Counted from the stretch's first letter, positions 6,742 to 12,513 are shown. The stretch: DNA of 12,889 bases from SCUN01 sp964343975 (GCA_964343975.1 CAYFLU010000095.1:1-12889); one strand, 5' to 3'. Translations and numbers: made by a program. The notes: generated from the sequence alone by a model not told the origin.

Positions 6742-6775
6742 CGAAACAACGTCGAATGGTGACTGTCAGCCCGCC
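6733..6775 (-). promoter_or_regulatory. Candidate antiterminator pairing
   Basis: On the minus strand GGCGGGC (6775-6769), just after the leader-peptide stop, is complementary to GCCCGCC within the left arm of the terminator (6738-6732). Forming this helix would break the terminator. A competing partner GCCCG (6822-6818) lies in the leader-peptide codons just before the Phe codons and could sequester CGGGC (6773-6769). These are the 1:2, 2:3 and 3:4 pairings expected of a ribosome-stalling attenuator. Pairing was read by eye; energies were not computed. Confidence 0.5.
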
Positions 6776-6778
6776 GCG

Positions 6779-6877
6779 TCAGGTCTCCGTAAACCGGAAA
6801 TAGGCCGTAAACGAGGCCGGGCACACCTCCGTCGCGGTGGCGAGTGTCACGCGCAGCGCAGCGGAGGAGTGAAGCAT
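6779..6877 (-). CDS. Putative phenylalanine leader peptide (pheL-like), 32 residues
   Basis: An ATG-started reading frame of 32 codons: MLHSSAALRVTLATATEV, then CPASFTAYFRFTET and TGA. Phe occurs at codons 23, 27 and 29 and Tyr at 26, and there is no Phe elsewhere, so the aromatic codons cluster just before the stop. The stop is 38 bases upstream of the terminator stem and directly in front of the antiterminator segment. Stalling at Phe codons would favour antitermination and expression of the chorismate mutase/prephenate dehydratase pair. No clear Shine-Dalgarno precedes the ATG. If the promoter at 6889-6918 is right, the mRNA would start only a few bases before it and be nearly leaderless. 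It resembles E. coli pheL in role, not in sequence. Confidence 0.55.
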   Translation of the reverse strand: MLHSSAALRVTLATATEVCPASFTAYFRFTET

Positions 6878-6888
6878 GGCGATGACCA

Positions 6889-6918
6889 AGACTAGCGGCC
6901 GCAGCGAGCCGTCGTCAA
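6889..6918 (-). promoter_or_regulatory. Candidate sigma-70-like promoter for the leader/chorismate mutase unit
   Basis: On the minus strand TTGACG (6918-6913) matches the -35 consensus in five of six positions. After 18 bases comes TAGTCT (6894-6889), which matches the -10 at three key positions. Transcription would start near 6882, about five bases before the leader-peptide ATG. It lies just downstream of the sensor kinase stop, so readthrough from that operon is also possible. Confidence 0.45.
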
Positions 6919-6941
6919 CGGTAGTGGCGCGGCTTCTACAA

Positions 6942-8468
6942 TCATGAGGCGATCTCCGCGCGGAGCCCGCCGTCGGCCGGGCGCGAGAAGGTGAGTGTGA
7001 AGCCGAGACGCTTCAGCGACTCGGCCGCGATCGCGAGTCCCAGTCCCTGTCCGTCCGGCCGTCGTGTCCGCGCCTCGTCCGCCCGGAACCAGCGCTCCGT
7101 CAGCCGTGCGAGATCCGCCTCCGCCACACCCGGTCCGTCGTCGGTCACCGTGAGCGAGAAGCCGCCGTGCCGCGCGTCGAGCACGATCGCCACGTGCCCG
7201 CCGGGGCGGTTGTGCCGCACCGCGTTGTCGACGAGATTGCCGAGCGCCTGCTCGAGCAACGTGACTTCCGCCGAGACGATGACCGGCGTCTCCGGCACGG
7301 CCTCGTTGAGCTCGACACCGCGCGCCCGCGCCACGACGCGGTAGCGCGCCGCAAGCCGCTCGACGAGCGCGTTGAGGTCGACGTCATGACGCACGAGTGG
7401 CATGTCGACGGCATCGAGCCGCGTGGCCGCGTTGAGATTGCGGATGAGCGAACCGAGATAGTGCGCCTCGCCAATGGCCGCCCGCACGTGCGCCCCCGCC
7501 GAACCGCCTTCGTCCTTGTCACTTCCCACTTCTACTTCGCTCTTGTTGCTTCTGACTTCTTCCTTGCAAGTATCAAGTTCCGAGAGATGTCCCTGCAGTA
7601 CCGTGAGCGGCACGCCGACGTCGTGTGCGGTGTTGGCGACGAACTGGCGCAGATGTTCTTCGCGGCGCTGGAGGTCGACGAGATGCTGGCGCACGCGGGC
7701 GCCCGCGTCGTTGAACGCCTGCGCCAGATCGGCGACCTCGTCTTGGCCCTCGACGACGACCGGCGTGTCGTAGCGCGTGTCGGCGCTGCGATGAACATCA
7801 GTCGCCAGTTTGCGCAGACGACGGAGGACGGGCCCGGCGGCGAGCCAGGTCGCGACGATGACGCTGATGACGATCAGCGCGATGGCCGAGACCCGCTCGC
7901 GGAACTCGCCGGGCCGCGGCGGCATGCGGAGCAGCAGCACGGCGCAGCGGCCGGTGTCGGTGCGGTCCATCCAGAGCCCGAGCTGGTAGCCGCGCCCGTC
8001 GGCGCTCGACCACGGCGCGCCCATGAAGTCGCCGGTGGCGAGACCCGCGCGGATTGCCGGATCCAGGTCCGGCACCGACGGACTTGCCGGGGTGAAGTCG
8101 GCGCCGTAACTCACGGCGCTGTACGGCCGCACCGGGCCACGTTCTGCCGGCACGGAGTCAGGCATTTCGCCGGGCGGTGGCGGCGGGAACTCGCCGCGTC
8201 CCGGCGGTGGCCCGCCCGGACGGCCGGTGCGACCAGCGCCCCCGCGGCCCCGGCCGCCCAGGCCAAGGCCAGGGCGCGGCCGTCCAGTCAGTCTGTCCGT
8301 GGCGACGCAGCGATCGTGCGCGCCCGATTCCAGCTCGGTGCGCGCGAACTCCGTCAGGCGCTCGAGCTGGTCGGCGCCGCGCAGGCGGTCGTCGATCACG
8401 AGCAGCGCCGCCGTCAGCGGCACGAGCACGAGCAGGCTCGTCGCGATCAGGCGCGTGCGCAGCGTCAC
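6942..8468 (-). CDS. Membrane sensor histidine kinase of a two-component system
   Basis: Inner-membrane sensor that autophosphorylates and passes phosphate to the regulator encoded just upstream. From GTG 8468 the product is 508 residues. TM1 is at about 6-25. An extracytoplasmic region (30-190) contains a Gly/Pro/Arg-rich low-complexity stretch (62-101). TM2 is at 193-212, followed by HAMP. The HisKA domain has phosphoacceptor H282 (NTAHDVGVPL). The ATPase domain has an N box (N411, N415), the DDGPG G1 box (443-447) and G2 (GQGLGL, 473-478). Residues about 299-325, between the two HisKA helices, are an extra Glu/Lys/Ser-rich segment encoded by a heptameric DNA repeat. GTG 8468 overlaps the regulator stop (GTGA), which favours it over the further upstream start. 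Signal unknown. Confidence 0.93.
   Translation of the reverse strand: MTLRTRLIATSLLVLVPLTAALLVIDDRLRGADQLERLTEFARTELESGAHDRCVATDRLTGRPRPGLGLGGRGRGGAGRTGRPGGPPPGRGEFPPPPPGEMPDSVPAERGPVRPYSAVSYGADFTPASPSVPDLDPAIRAGLATGDFMGAPWSSADGRGYQLGLWMDRTDTGRCAVLLLRMPPRPGEFRERVSAIALIVISVIVATWLAAGPVLRRLRKLATDVHRSADTRYDTPVVVEGQDEVADLAQAFNDAGARVRQHLVDLQRREEHLRQFVANTAHDVGVPLTVLQGHLSELDTCKEEVRSNKSEVEVGSDKDEGGSAGAHVRAAIGEAHYLGSLIRNLNAATRLDAVDMPLVRHDVDLNALVERLAARYRVVARARGVELNEAVPETPVIVSAEVTLLEQALGNLVDNAVRHNRPGGHVAIVLDARHGGFSLTVTDDGPGVAEADLARLTERWFRADEARTRRPDGQGLGLAIAAESLKRLGFTLTFSRPADGGLRAEIAS
7504..7571 (-). repeat. Heptameric AAG repeat inserted in frame in the sensor kinase gene
   Basis: On the minus strand AAG starts at 7565, 7558, 7551, 7544, 7537, 7531, 7524, 7517 and 7510: seven-base steps with a single 6. 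Sample units are AAGTCAG, AAGCAAC, AAGTGGG. It shares ACTTGCAAGG and GTCAGAAGCA, with an identical five-base gap, with the repeat after rplQ, and aligns with it almost unit by unit. It is clearly poorer in G+C than the flanking coding DNA. It encodes DTCKEEVRSNKSEVEVGSDK plus a few residues, in the loop of the dimerisation domain. Confidence 0.75.
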
Positions 8469-9133
8469 GGCTCCACCTTCAGGCGGTAGCCGACGCCCCA
8501 CACCGTGGCGACGAGCGCGCCGGCGCCGCCGAGCTTCTTGCGCAGCCGCGACACGTGCACGTCGAGCGTGCGCTCGTCGCCGTCACGCGCGGGGTCGAGC
8601 ACATGCTCGACGAGCCAGCCGCGCGACACCGCCGCGCCGGGGCGGCGGGCGAGAGCCGCGAGAAAGTCGAATTCCGCGCGCGTCAGTTCAACGGCCGTGT
8701 CGTCGACCGTGACCGCGCGCCCGTCGAGGTCAATGCGCAAGGCGCCGACCGTGACGACGGCCGCGGCCGAGGTCATGGCGGGGCGGCGCAGTCGCGCCTT
8801 CACCCGCGCGAGCAGTTCCTCCGGCCAGAACGGCTTGGTCAGGTAGTCGTCGGCGCCGAGTTCGAGCGCGCGCACCTTGTCACTGGCATCGAGCCGCGCG
8901 CTCAGCACGAGCACGGGCACCTGATGCCGGTCGCCGCGAATCGCCTTCAGCACGTCGAAGCCGTGCGCGCCCGGCAGCATCAGGTCCAGGATCACGAGCG
9001 CGTACGGCGCGAGATCGTGCGCGCGGGCCTCGTCGCCCCGCGTCAGCCACGTCACGCCATAGCCGGCCGTCGTCAGGTTGTCGCTCACCTGCCGGCCCAG
9101 CTTCGCGTCGTCTTCCACCAGTAAGATCTGCAT
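8465..9133 (-). CDS. OmpR/PhoB-family response regulator
   Basis: Cytosolic transcription factor activated by the partner kinase. It has 222 residues. The receiver domain (1-118) has acidic D8 and D9 (VEDD), phosphoacceptor D50 (VILDLMLPG), S78 (VLSAR) and K100 (LTKPF). The winged-helix DNA-binding domain (about 128-220) has ELTRAEFDFLAALARRPG, ERTLDVHVSRLRKKLGG and the final VWGVGYRL. This is the QseB/PmrA/CusR-like group by overall form; the subgroup is not certain. The order regulator then kinase with a four-base overlap is standard. A PmrA-box-like site lies upstream and may mediate autoregulation. Confidence 0.95.
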   Translation of the reverse strand: MQILLVEDDAKLGRQVSDNLTTAGYGVTWLTRGDEARAHDLAPYALVILDLMLPGAHGFDVLKAIRGDRHQVPVLVLSARLDASDKVRALELGADDYLTKPFWPEELLARVKARLRRPAMTSAAAVVTVGALRIDLDGRAVTVDDTAVELTRAEFDFLAALARRPGAAVSRGWLVEHVLDPARDGDERTLDVHVSRLRKKLGGAGALVATVWGVGYRLKVEP

Positions 9134-9228
9134 CAGTCGTTCAGCTCACACCCCGTGGGACCGGTCCGTCCGTTGTTGCCGGCGGGCCGAGGTCCGTTGC
9201 CGCGCCGCACGGGCGCGAGCGCAGGTTC

Positions 9229-9268
9229 ACTGTAGCAGGGGGGCGGGGCCCTTAAGGATTGCGCAAGG
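9229..9268 (-). promoter_or_regulatory. Candidate regulator-dependent promoter with PmrA-box-like direct repeat
   Basis: On the minus strand CTTGCG (9267-9262), five bases, then CTTAAG (9256-9251) form a 6-N5-6 direct repeat of the kind bound by PmrA/QseB-type regulators (CTTAAG-N5-CTTAAG). The second copy is perfect and the first matches at four of six positions. Sixteen bases after the perfect half-site is TACAGT (9234-9229), a reasonable -10, so CTTAAG would occupy the -35 position as in activated promoters. Transcription would run into the response regulator gene, with an untranslated leader of about 90 bases. The same site lies 33 bases before the diverging YHYH gene. Confidence 0.4.
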
Positions 9269-9300
9269 TGGGTCCAGTCTCATGTAGCAAGGAGAGTTTG

Positions 9301-10101
9301 ATGCGCGTATATCTCGGTCTTCCCATCGCCCTCGGCCTCGTCGTCCTGGCGTGCTCGTCACCCAGCTCACCGTCGACGGTGTCGGCGGCCTCGACGAGCA
9401 CCACCACGACCTCCACCACCACGACCACCACGTCGACCGGCTCGACCGGCACGTCGGGCGGCACGACCAACGCGAGCCTGCCGGCCATCTACACGAAGTT
9501 CGGCAGCGGCGTGAAAGTGACCTTCGACGGCACCACCGTGACGCTCGTGTCGAACACGACGCCGGACCACAAGAGCCCCTACTGGGGCGTGGGCAACCCG
9601 ATGTATGAGGCGCCGAAAGCCGGCATGCAGGTGAATCCGAATCTGATCGTGGCGCAAACGCTCACGCTGCGAGTGCCGGCGAATCCGACGATCGCGGCCT
9701 CGGCGTCGGATACGCCGCTCGGTCCGATGGGCATGGCGCTCAACGGCGTGCCGCTCTTCAATCAGTACGCGGCCGGCCGCGTGCCGCTCACGACGGAGAT
9801 CATTTCGTTCGATCAGTACGACGGGCACCCGCAGCAGTCGGGCGAGTATCACTACCACATGGAGCCGTACTGGCTCACGACCAACAACGGCGCGTCGAGC
9901 CTGATCGGCGTGCTCGTGGACGGCTTCCCGGTCTACGGACCGAAGGAAACCAACGGCTCGACGCCGACGGGCCTCGACTCGTGCAACGGTCACACGCATG
10001 CGACGACGGAGGTGCCGGCGGGGATCTATCACTACCACATCACCACGGCGTCGCCGTACATCAGCGGCTGCTACAAGGGGAATCCGGGTTCAGTGGGGTA
10101 G
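9301..10101 (+). CDS. YHYH-domain lipoprotein
   Basis: Predicted secreted lipoprotein of 266 residues. A signal peptide (1-17) ends in the lipobox VLAC with lipidated C18. A Ser/Thr-rich linker (19-57), dominated by runs of Thr, follows and would hold the domain away from the membrane. The rest is a YHYH domain: the name-giving motif occurs twice, at 183-186 (GEYHYHMEPY) and 243-246 (GIYHYHITTASPY). Further conserved segments are MALNGVPLFN and LVDGFPVYGP, and His-rich CNGHTHATT is at 228-235. The family's biochemical role is not established; the clustered His/Tyr suggest metal binding. The start is ATG 9301 with AAGGAG six bases before it. MORN-type and SCO genes follow in the same direction. 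Confidence 0.88.
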   Translation: MRVYLGLPIALGLVVLACSSPSSPSTVSAASTSTTTTSTTTTTTSTGSTGTSGGTTNASLPAIYTKFGSGVKVTFDGTTVTLVSNTTPDHKSPYWGVGNPMYEAPKAGMQVNPNLIVAQTLTLRVPANPTIAASASDTPLGPMGMALNGVPLFNQYAAGRVPLTTEIISFDQYDGHPQQSGEYHYHMEPYWLTTNNGASSLIGVLVDGFPVYGPKETNGSTPTGLDSCNGHTHATTEVPAGIYHYHITTASPYISGCYKGNPGSVG

Positions 10102-10105
10102 GGCG

Positions 10106-10543
10106 ATGACACGATCTTTCCTCCTCCCCATCGGGGTCATCGTTATCACCGGGCTCACTGGACTGACAGGAGCAACGGCAGCGCCTTCGGCGCTGCCGTT
10201 GCAGATCGTCGAAACACGGCGGGCGGACGGCACGCTCGAGAGCATCGCGCGCTACGCCGGCGATCAACGCCAGGGCTTCTTCGAGACGTTCTGGCCGAAC
10301 GGCCACCGGCGCACGCTCGTGCAGTACACCAACGGCGTCTTCAACGGCGAATACCGGACGTGGAGCGTGGACGGACGGCCGTACGAGATCAAGCATTTCG
10401 CGGACGGACGCGAAGCGGGGACACAGCAGTCGTTCGACGAGCAGGGACAGCTGTATCTCAATTACGAGGTTCGGGATGGGAGGAAGTACGGGATGGCGAA
10501 TGCTCGGCCGTGCCTTCCTCAGGGGCACGGCAAGGGTTCGTGA
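10106..10543 (+). CDS. Secreted MORN-type (YwqK-like) repeat protein
   Basis: A 145-residue protein with a signal peptide (about 1-22, ending TGATAA) followed by short repeats of the MORN_2/YwqK type: GFFETFWPNGHRR, GEYRTWSVDGRPYEIKHFADG, GTQQSFDEQGQLYLNYEVRDG. These repeats build beta strands and are found in many uncharacterised exported proteins; some databases label them antitoxins, for which there is no support here. It starts four bases after the YHYH stop, with a GGGG/GGTAGGG stretch as a weak ribosome-binding site. The C-terminal tail (ANARPCLPQGHGKGS) lies over a GCCGTGCC/GGCACGGC hairpin (10507-10531) and looks recently altered. Probably co-transcribed with its neighbours. Confidence 0.8.
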   Translation: MTRSFLLPIGVIVITGLTGLTGATAAPSALPLQIVETRRADGTLESIARYAGDQRQGFFETFWPNGHRRTLVQYTNGVFNGEYRTWSVDGRPYEIKHFADGREAGTQQSFDEQGQLYLNYEVRDGRKYGMANARPCLPQGHGKGS

Positions 10544-10631
10544 GGTTCGGGAGGTTCGGGAGGTTCGTGTTCTGGGTTCTTGGTTCTGGGTTCGGGGTTC
10601 GGGGTTCTAGGTTCGGGTTCGGGAGGTTCTG
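10544..10631 (+). repeat. TTC-type seven-base tandem repeat filling the gap before the SCO gene
   Basis: TTC starts at 10546, 10555, 10564, 10570, 10577, 10584, 10591, 10598, 10605, 10612, 10618 and 10627. The steps are 9, 9, 6, then six of exactly 7, then 6 and 9. Units include TTCTGGG, TTCGGGG and TTCTAGG. The 9-base units contain GGGAGG, and the last of these (10621-10626) serves as the Shine-Dalgarno of the SCO gene, five bases before its ATG. It is non-coding and spans the full intergenic gap. Confidence 0.8.
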
Positions 10632-11261
10632 ATGGTTCGCGCGTCGCTTTCGCTCCTCGGCTTGGTTCTGCTCGTGGCGGTCGGTGTCTTCGCCTGGTCG
10701 TCGCGGGCGTCGGCGTTGCCGTATTACTCGGGGCGCGACTTCACGCCGAACTGGTCGCCGGTTGCGCATCGTGTCGGGGCGTTCAGTGGCCTCACGGATC
10801 AGCGGGGGCAGGCGTTTGGCAGTGAGGTGCTCGACGGGCATGTGTATGTCGCGAGCTTCATCTTCACCCGCTGTTCCCTGGTGTGTCCCGTGCTCGTGAA
10901 GCAGCTCACGCGTGTGCAGGAGGCGACGCAGGGGACCGATGCGCGGATCGTGTCGTATTCGGTGACCCCCGATGTCGATACCCCCGACGTGCTCAAGGAG
11001 TTCGGGGCGGCGCGCCACATTGACCCGTCGCGCTGGCATCTCGTGACGGGCAGCAAGCCGACGATTTACGGCCTCGCACGGAACGCGTACTTTGCCGATG
11101 ACGAGCGCATCACGGCGTCGCTCGACGAGCCGGACGCGTTCCTCCACACCGAGAAGCTCGTGCTCGTGGACCGCGAGGGCCACCTCCGCGGTGTGTACGA
11201 CGGCACGCTGCCGCACGAGATCGACCTGCTGATCAAAGACATGAAGGCGTTGACGCGCTGA
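10632..11261 (+). CDS. SCO1/SenC-family copper/thiol protein
   Basis: SCO proteins are membrane-tethered thioredoxin-fold proteins that bind copper and help build the CuA centre of cytochrome oxidase, or act in copper and redox handling. The product is 209 residues with an N-terminal membrane anchor (4-22). The copper-binding CxxxC is at C81/C85 (FIFTRCSLVCPVL), and the third ligand is H172 (FLHTEKLVLVD). The family segment SVTPDVDTPDVLKEF is present. The start is ATG 10632 with GGGAGG five bases upstream. It is the third gene of the YHYH-MORN-SCO set. No cytochrome oxidase genes are in the window. Confidence 0.92.
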   Translation: MVRASLSLLGLVLLVAVGVFAWSSRASALPYYSGRDFTPNWSPVAHRVGAFSGLTDQRGQAFGSEVLDGHVYVASFIFTRCSLVCPVLVKQLTRVQEATQGTDARIVSYSVTPDVDTPDVLKEFGAARHIDPSRWHLVTGSKPTIYGLARNAYFADDERITASLDEPDAFLHTEKLVLVDREGHLRGVYDGTLPHEIDLLIKDMKALTR

Positions 11262-11275
11262 AGGGTGTCTCGCGC

Positions 11276-11334
11276 GTTTGGAGACCAACGCGCGCTCCGG
11301 CTGAGGCGGTCGGAGCGCGGGTTGGCCTCCAAAC
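11276..11334. repeat. Left palindrome of the repeat island (24-bp arms)
   Basis: GTTTGGAGACCAACGCGCGC plus TCCG (11276-11299) is complementary to 11311-11334 at 22 of 24 positions, around an 11-base loop. It lies 14 bases after the SCO stop and could act as its transcription terminator by stem strength. It has no U-tract. Confidence 0.75.
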
Positions 11335-11335
11335 C

Positions 11336-11440
11336 CGCGAGGCGCCGACGTGCGCACACGCGCGAGGCGCCGACGTGCGCACACACACGCGCGAGGCGCC
11401 TACGTGCGCACACGCGCGAGACGCCGACGTGCGCACACGC
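11336..11440 (+). repeat. Four tandem 25-bp repeats
   Basis: Units start at 11336, 11361, 11390 and 11415, with the next unit's first bases at 11440. Three units are 25 bases; the second is 29 because of an extra ACAC. Each contains CGCGAGGCGCC then GACGTGCGCACACG with one or two changes. The copies abut with no spacers, so this is a tandem repeat and not CRISPR. Confidence 0.85.
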
Positions 11441-11442
11441 GC

Positions 11443-11526
11443 GTTTGAAGACCAACGCGCGCTTCAGCTGAGACAGCCGGAGCGCGCTTCAGCTGAGACA
11501 GCCGGAGCGCGGGTTGATGTCCAAAC
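11443..11526. repeat. Right palindrome of the repeat island with internal 25-bp duplication
   Basis: It starts GTTTGAAGACCAACGCGCGC, matching the left palindrome (one difference), and ends GTCCAAAC. A 25-base segment starting CGCGCTTCAGCTGAGACAGC is present twice in a row, at 11458-11482 and 11483-11507. The duplicated unit is the same length as the tandem units next to it but unrelated in sequence apart from its CG-rich start. Confidence 0.75.
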
Positions 11527-11612
11527 CCGCGGGGTTGGTGTCCCGCGAGACACCGCGAGCGCGAAAATCCCCCGGGACCTGCCCTGTCACAGCTCTCGCG
11601 GACACTCGTCAC

Positions 11613-11882
11613 ATGGTCACAGACGAAACGGGTGTGCTGTCGGAACGGGATCTCAAGCTCACGGCCGCGCTCTATGCGCATTTTGGGGCGGCCAAGGCGG
11701 TGCGGAGCGGCAAGATGCCGCGCATCGAGGAGGACGGCCTGCACTGGGTGCCGGTGCAGCAGATCGTCCGGGCGCGCGGGGTCGACCTCACGTTGACGGC
11801 CGACGAGCAGGTCGTCTATGACGCGTTCTGCAAGACCGGGCGCGTGCCGGGCGGCGCCGTGCGGATCATGGACGCGGCGTAG
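11613..11882 (+). CDS. Small hypothetical protein, 89 residues
   Basis: I do not recognise this protein. From ATG 11613 it is 89 residues: MVTDETGVLSERDLKLTAAL, then YAHFGAAKAVRSGKMPRIEE. It is soluble, with no signal peptide or membrane segment, and ends GRVPGGAVRIMDAA. Third-position G/C is very high in frame and typical of the neighbours, which supports real coding. The upstream in-frame start at 11514 lies inside the right palindrome and would add low-quality sequence, so I prefer 11613. No clear Shine-Dalgarno precedes it. It converges on the coiled-coil gene, with 25 bases between the stops. Confidence 0.6.
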   Translation: MVTDETGVLSERDLKLTAALYAHFGAAKAVRSGKMPRIEEDGLHWVPVQQIVRARGVDLTLTADEQVVYDAFCKTGRVPGGAVRIMDAA

Positions 11883-11907
11883 CGCCCGGGTTCGGCACGC
11901 AGCTCGG

Positions 11908-12513
11908 CTAGCCGGCCGGCGGATTGAGCCGGGTCGTGATCAGCGTCTCGAGGCTGGAGAAGCGATGCTCGAGGGACGTGAACCGGGCCTCGAGCGCGTC
12001 GAACTTGGTCTCGAGCGTGTCGAACCGGCTCTCGAGCGCGTCGAACCTGGTCTCGAGCTTGTCGAACCGGTTCTCGAGCGCGTCGAACTTGGTCTCGAGC
12101 GTGTCGAACCGGCTCTCGAGCGTGTCGAACCGGGCCTCGAGCTTGACGAACCGCTGGTCGATGCGCGCGAAGCCCGCCGTCATCGTCTTCTCGAGCGACT
12201 CGGTGATCGTGTAGAGCCGCGCCACGCCGTGTCCGAGCGCGGTGACGGTGGTGGTGAGCGTGCGCAGTTCGGTCTCGACCCTGTCGAGCCGTCCGCTCAG
12301 CCGCTGGTCGACCTCGTCGATCTTGGCCGTGAGGCGCGTCTCGACGCCGTCGAGCTTCGTGTCGAGGCGTTCGCCGACCAGGTCCGCGACGAACTCGGCG
12401 TATTTGTGGCTGTCTTCGAATCCGCCTTGTGTGGTCATGAACGCCTGCTGAAATCGCGCCTCGATGCTGGGGTCGAGGGCCCCCTGTTTGGTCGGGCTCT
12501 TGTGTCGTGCCAT
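11908..12513 (-). CDS. Coiled-coil protein with heptad repeats
   Basis: I do not recognise a named family. From ATG 12513 the product is 201 residues, without a signal peptide. A basic N-terminus (MARHKSPTKQG) is followed by a mixed region (15-60: IEARFQQAFMTTQGGFEDSH). A long coiled coil with an amphipathic Leu/Phe pattern follows: near-perfect seven-residue repeats at about 117-190 (for example LESRFDT, LETKFDA, LENRFDK), ending TTRLNPPAG. The start is fixed by GAAGGA ahead of the ATG. Its regular Leu-Glu/Phe-Asp heptads suggest a homo-oligomer or a scaffold. Partner and role are unknown. A promoter candidate lies at 12588-12615. Confidence 0.8.
   Translation of the reverse strand: MARHKSPTKQGALDPSIEARFQQAFMTTQGGFEDSHKYAEFVADLVGERLDTKLDGVETRLTAKIDEVDQRLSGRLDRVETELRTLTTTVTALGHGVARLYTITESLEKTMTAGFARIDQRFVKLEARFDTLESRFDTLETKFDALENRFDKLETRFDALESRFDTLETKFDALEARFTSLEHRFSSLETLITTRLNPPAG
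11980..12150 (-). repeat. 21-bp tandem repeats within the coiled-coil gene
   Basis: About eight consecutive 21-base units, each coding one heptad. On the plus strand a unit reads GAACTTGGTCTCGAGCGTGT plus C. The unit at 12001 recurs exactly at 12085, and the neighbouring unit repeats with it, giving an 84-base (28-residue) higher-order period. Being a multiple of three, expansion or loss would keep the frame. Confidence 0.85.

Larger units (their letters stand above)
11264..11554. repeat. Repeat island with inverted ends, two nested palindromes and 25-bp tandem repeats
   Basis: This fills the 351-base gene-free stretch between the SCO gene and the next gene. The ends carry an 11-bp inverted repeat, GGTGTCTCGCG (11264-11274) and CGCGAGACACC (11544-11554). 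Inside are a left palindrome (11276-11334), four tandem units (11336-11440) and a right palindrome homologous to the left one (11443-11526). Reading the right end backwards gives an imperfect copy of the left end, so the whole is a large degenerate palindrome. No transposase is present. A MITE-like or structural element is possible; its nature is unknown. Confidence 0.7.

Noticed and set aside
6687..6824. N-terminally longer chorismate mutase starting at GTG 6824
   Set aside because: It would translate through the attenuator hairpin and U-tract. ATG 6686 has a strong AGGAG and matches the family length.
7167..8489. Long plus-strand open frame opposite the sensor kinase (440 codons)
   Set aside because: It is a shadow of the kinase gene with the Arg/Ala-rich composition of such frames; the minus-strand kinase has all motifs intact.
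10106..10543. Antitoxin role for the MORN-type protein
   Set aside because: It has a signal peptide and no toxin partner; the antitoxin label in databases comes from a remote family name.
11336..11440. CRISPR array
   Set aside because: The 25-bp copies abut directly, with no unique spacers, and no cas genes are nearby.
11066..11471. Open frames on both strands through the repeat island (Thr/His/Arg/Ala repeats)
   Set aside because: They are translations of tandem repeats and palindromes, without start signals; both strands are equally open.
11980..12150. CRISPR or non-coding satellite
   Set aside because: The 21-bp units keep an open frame coding a regular heptad coiled coil with a good start and ribosome-binding site.
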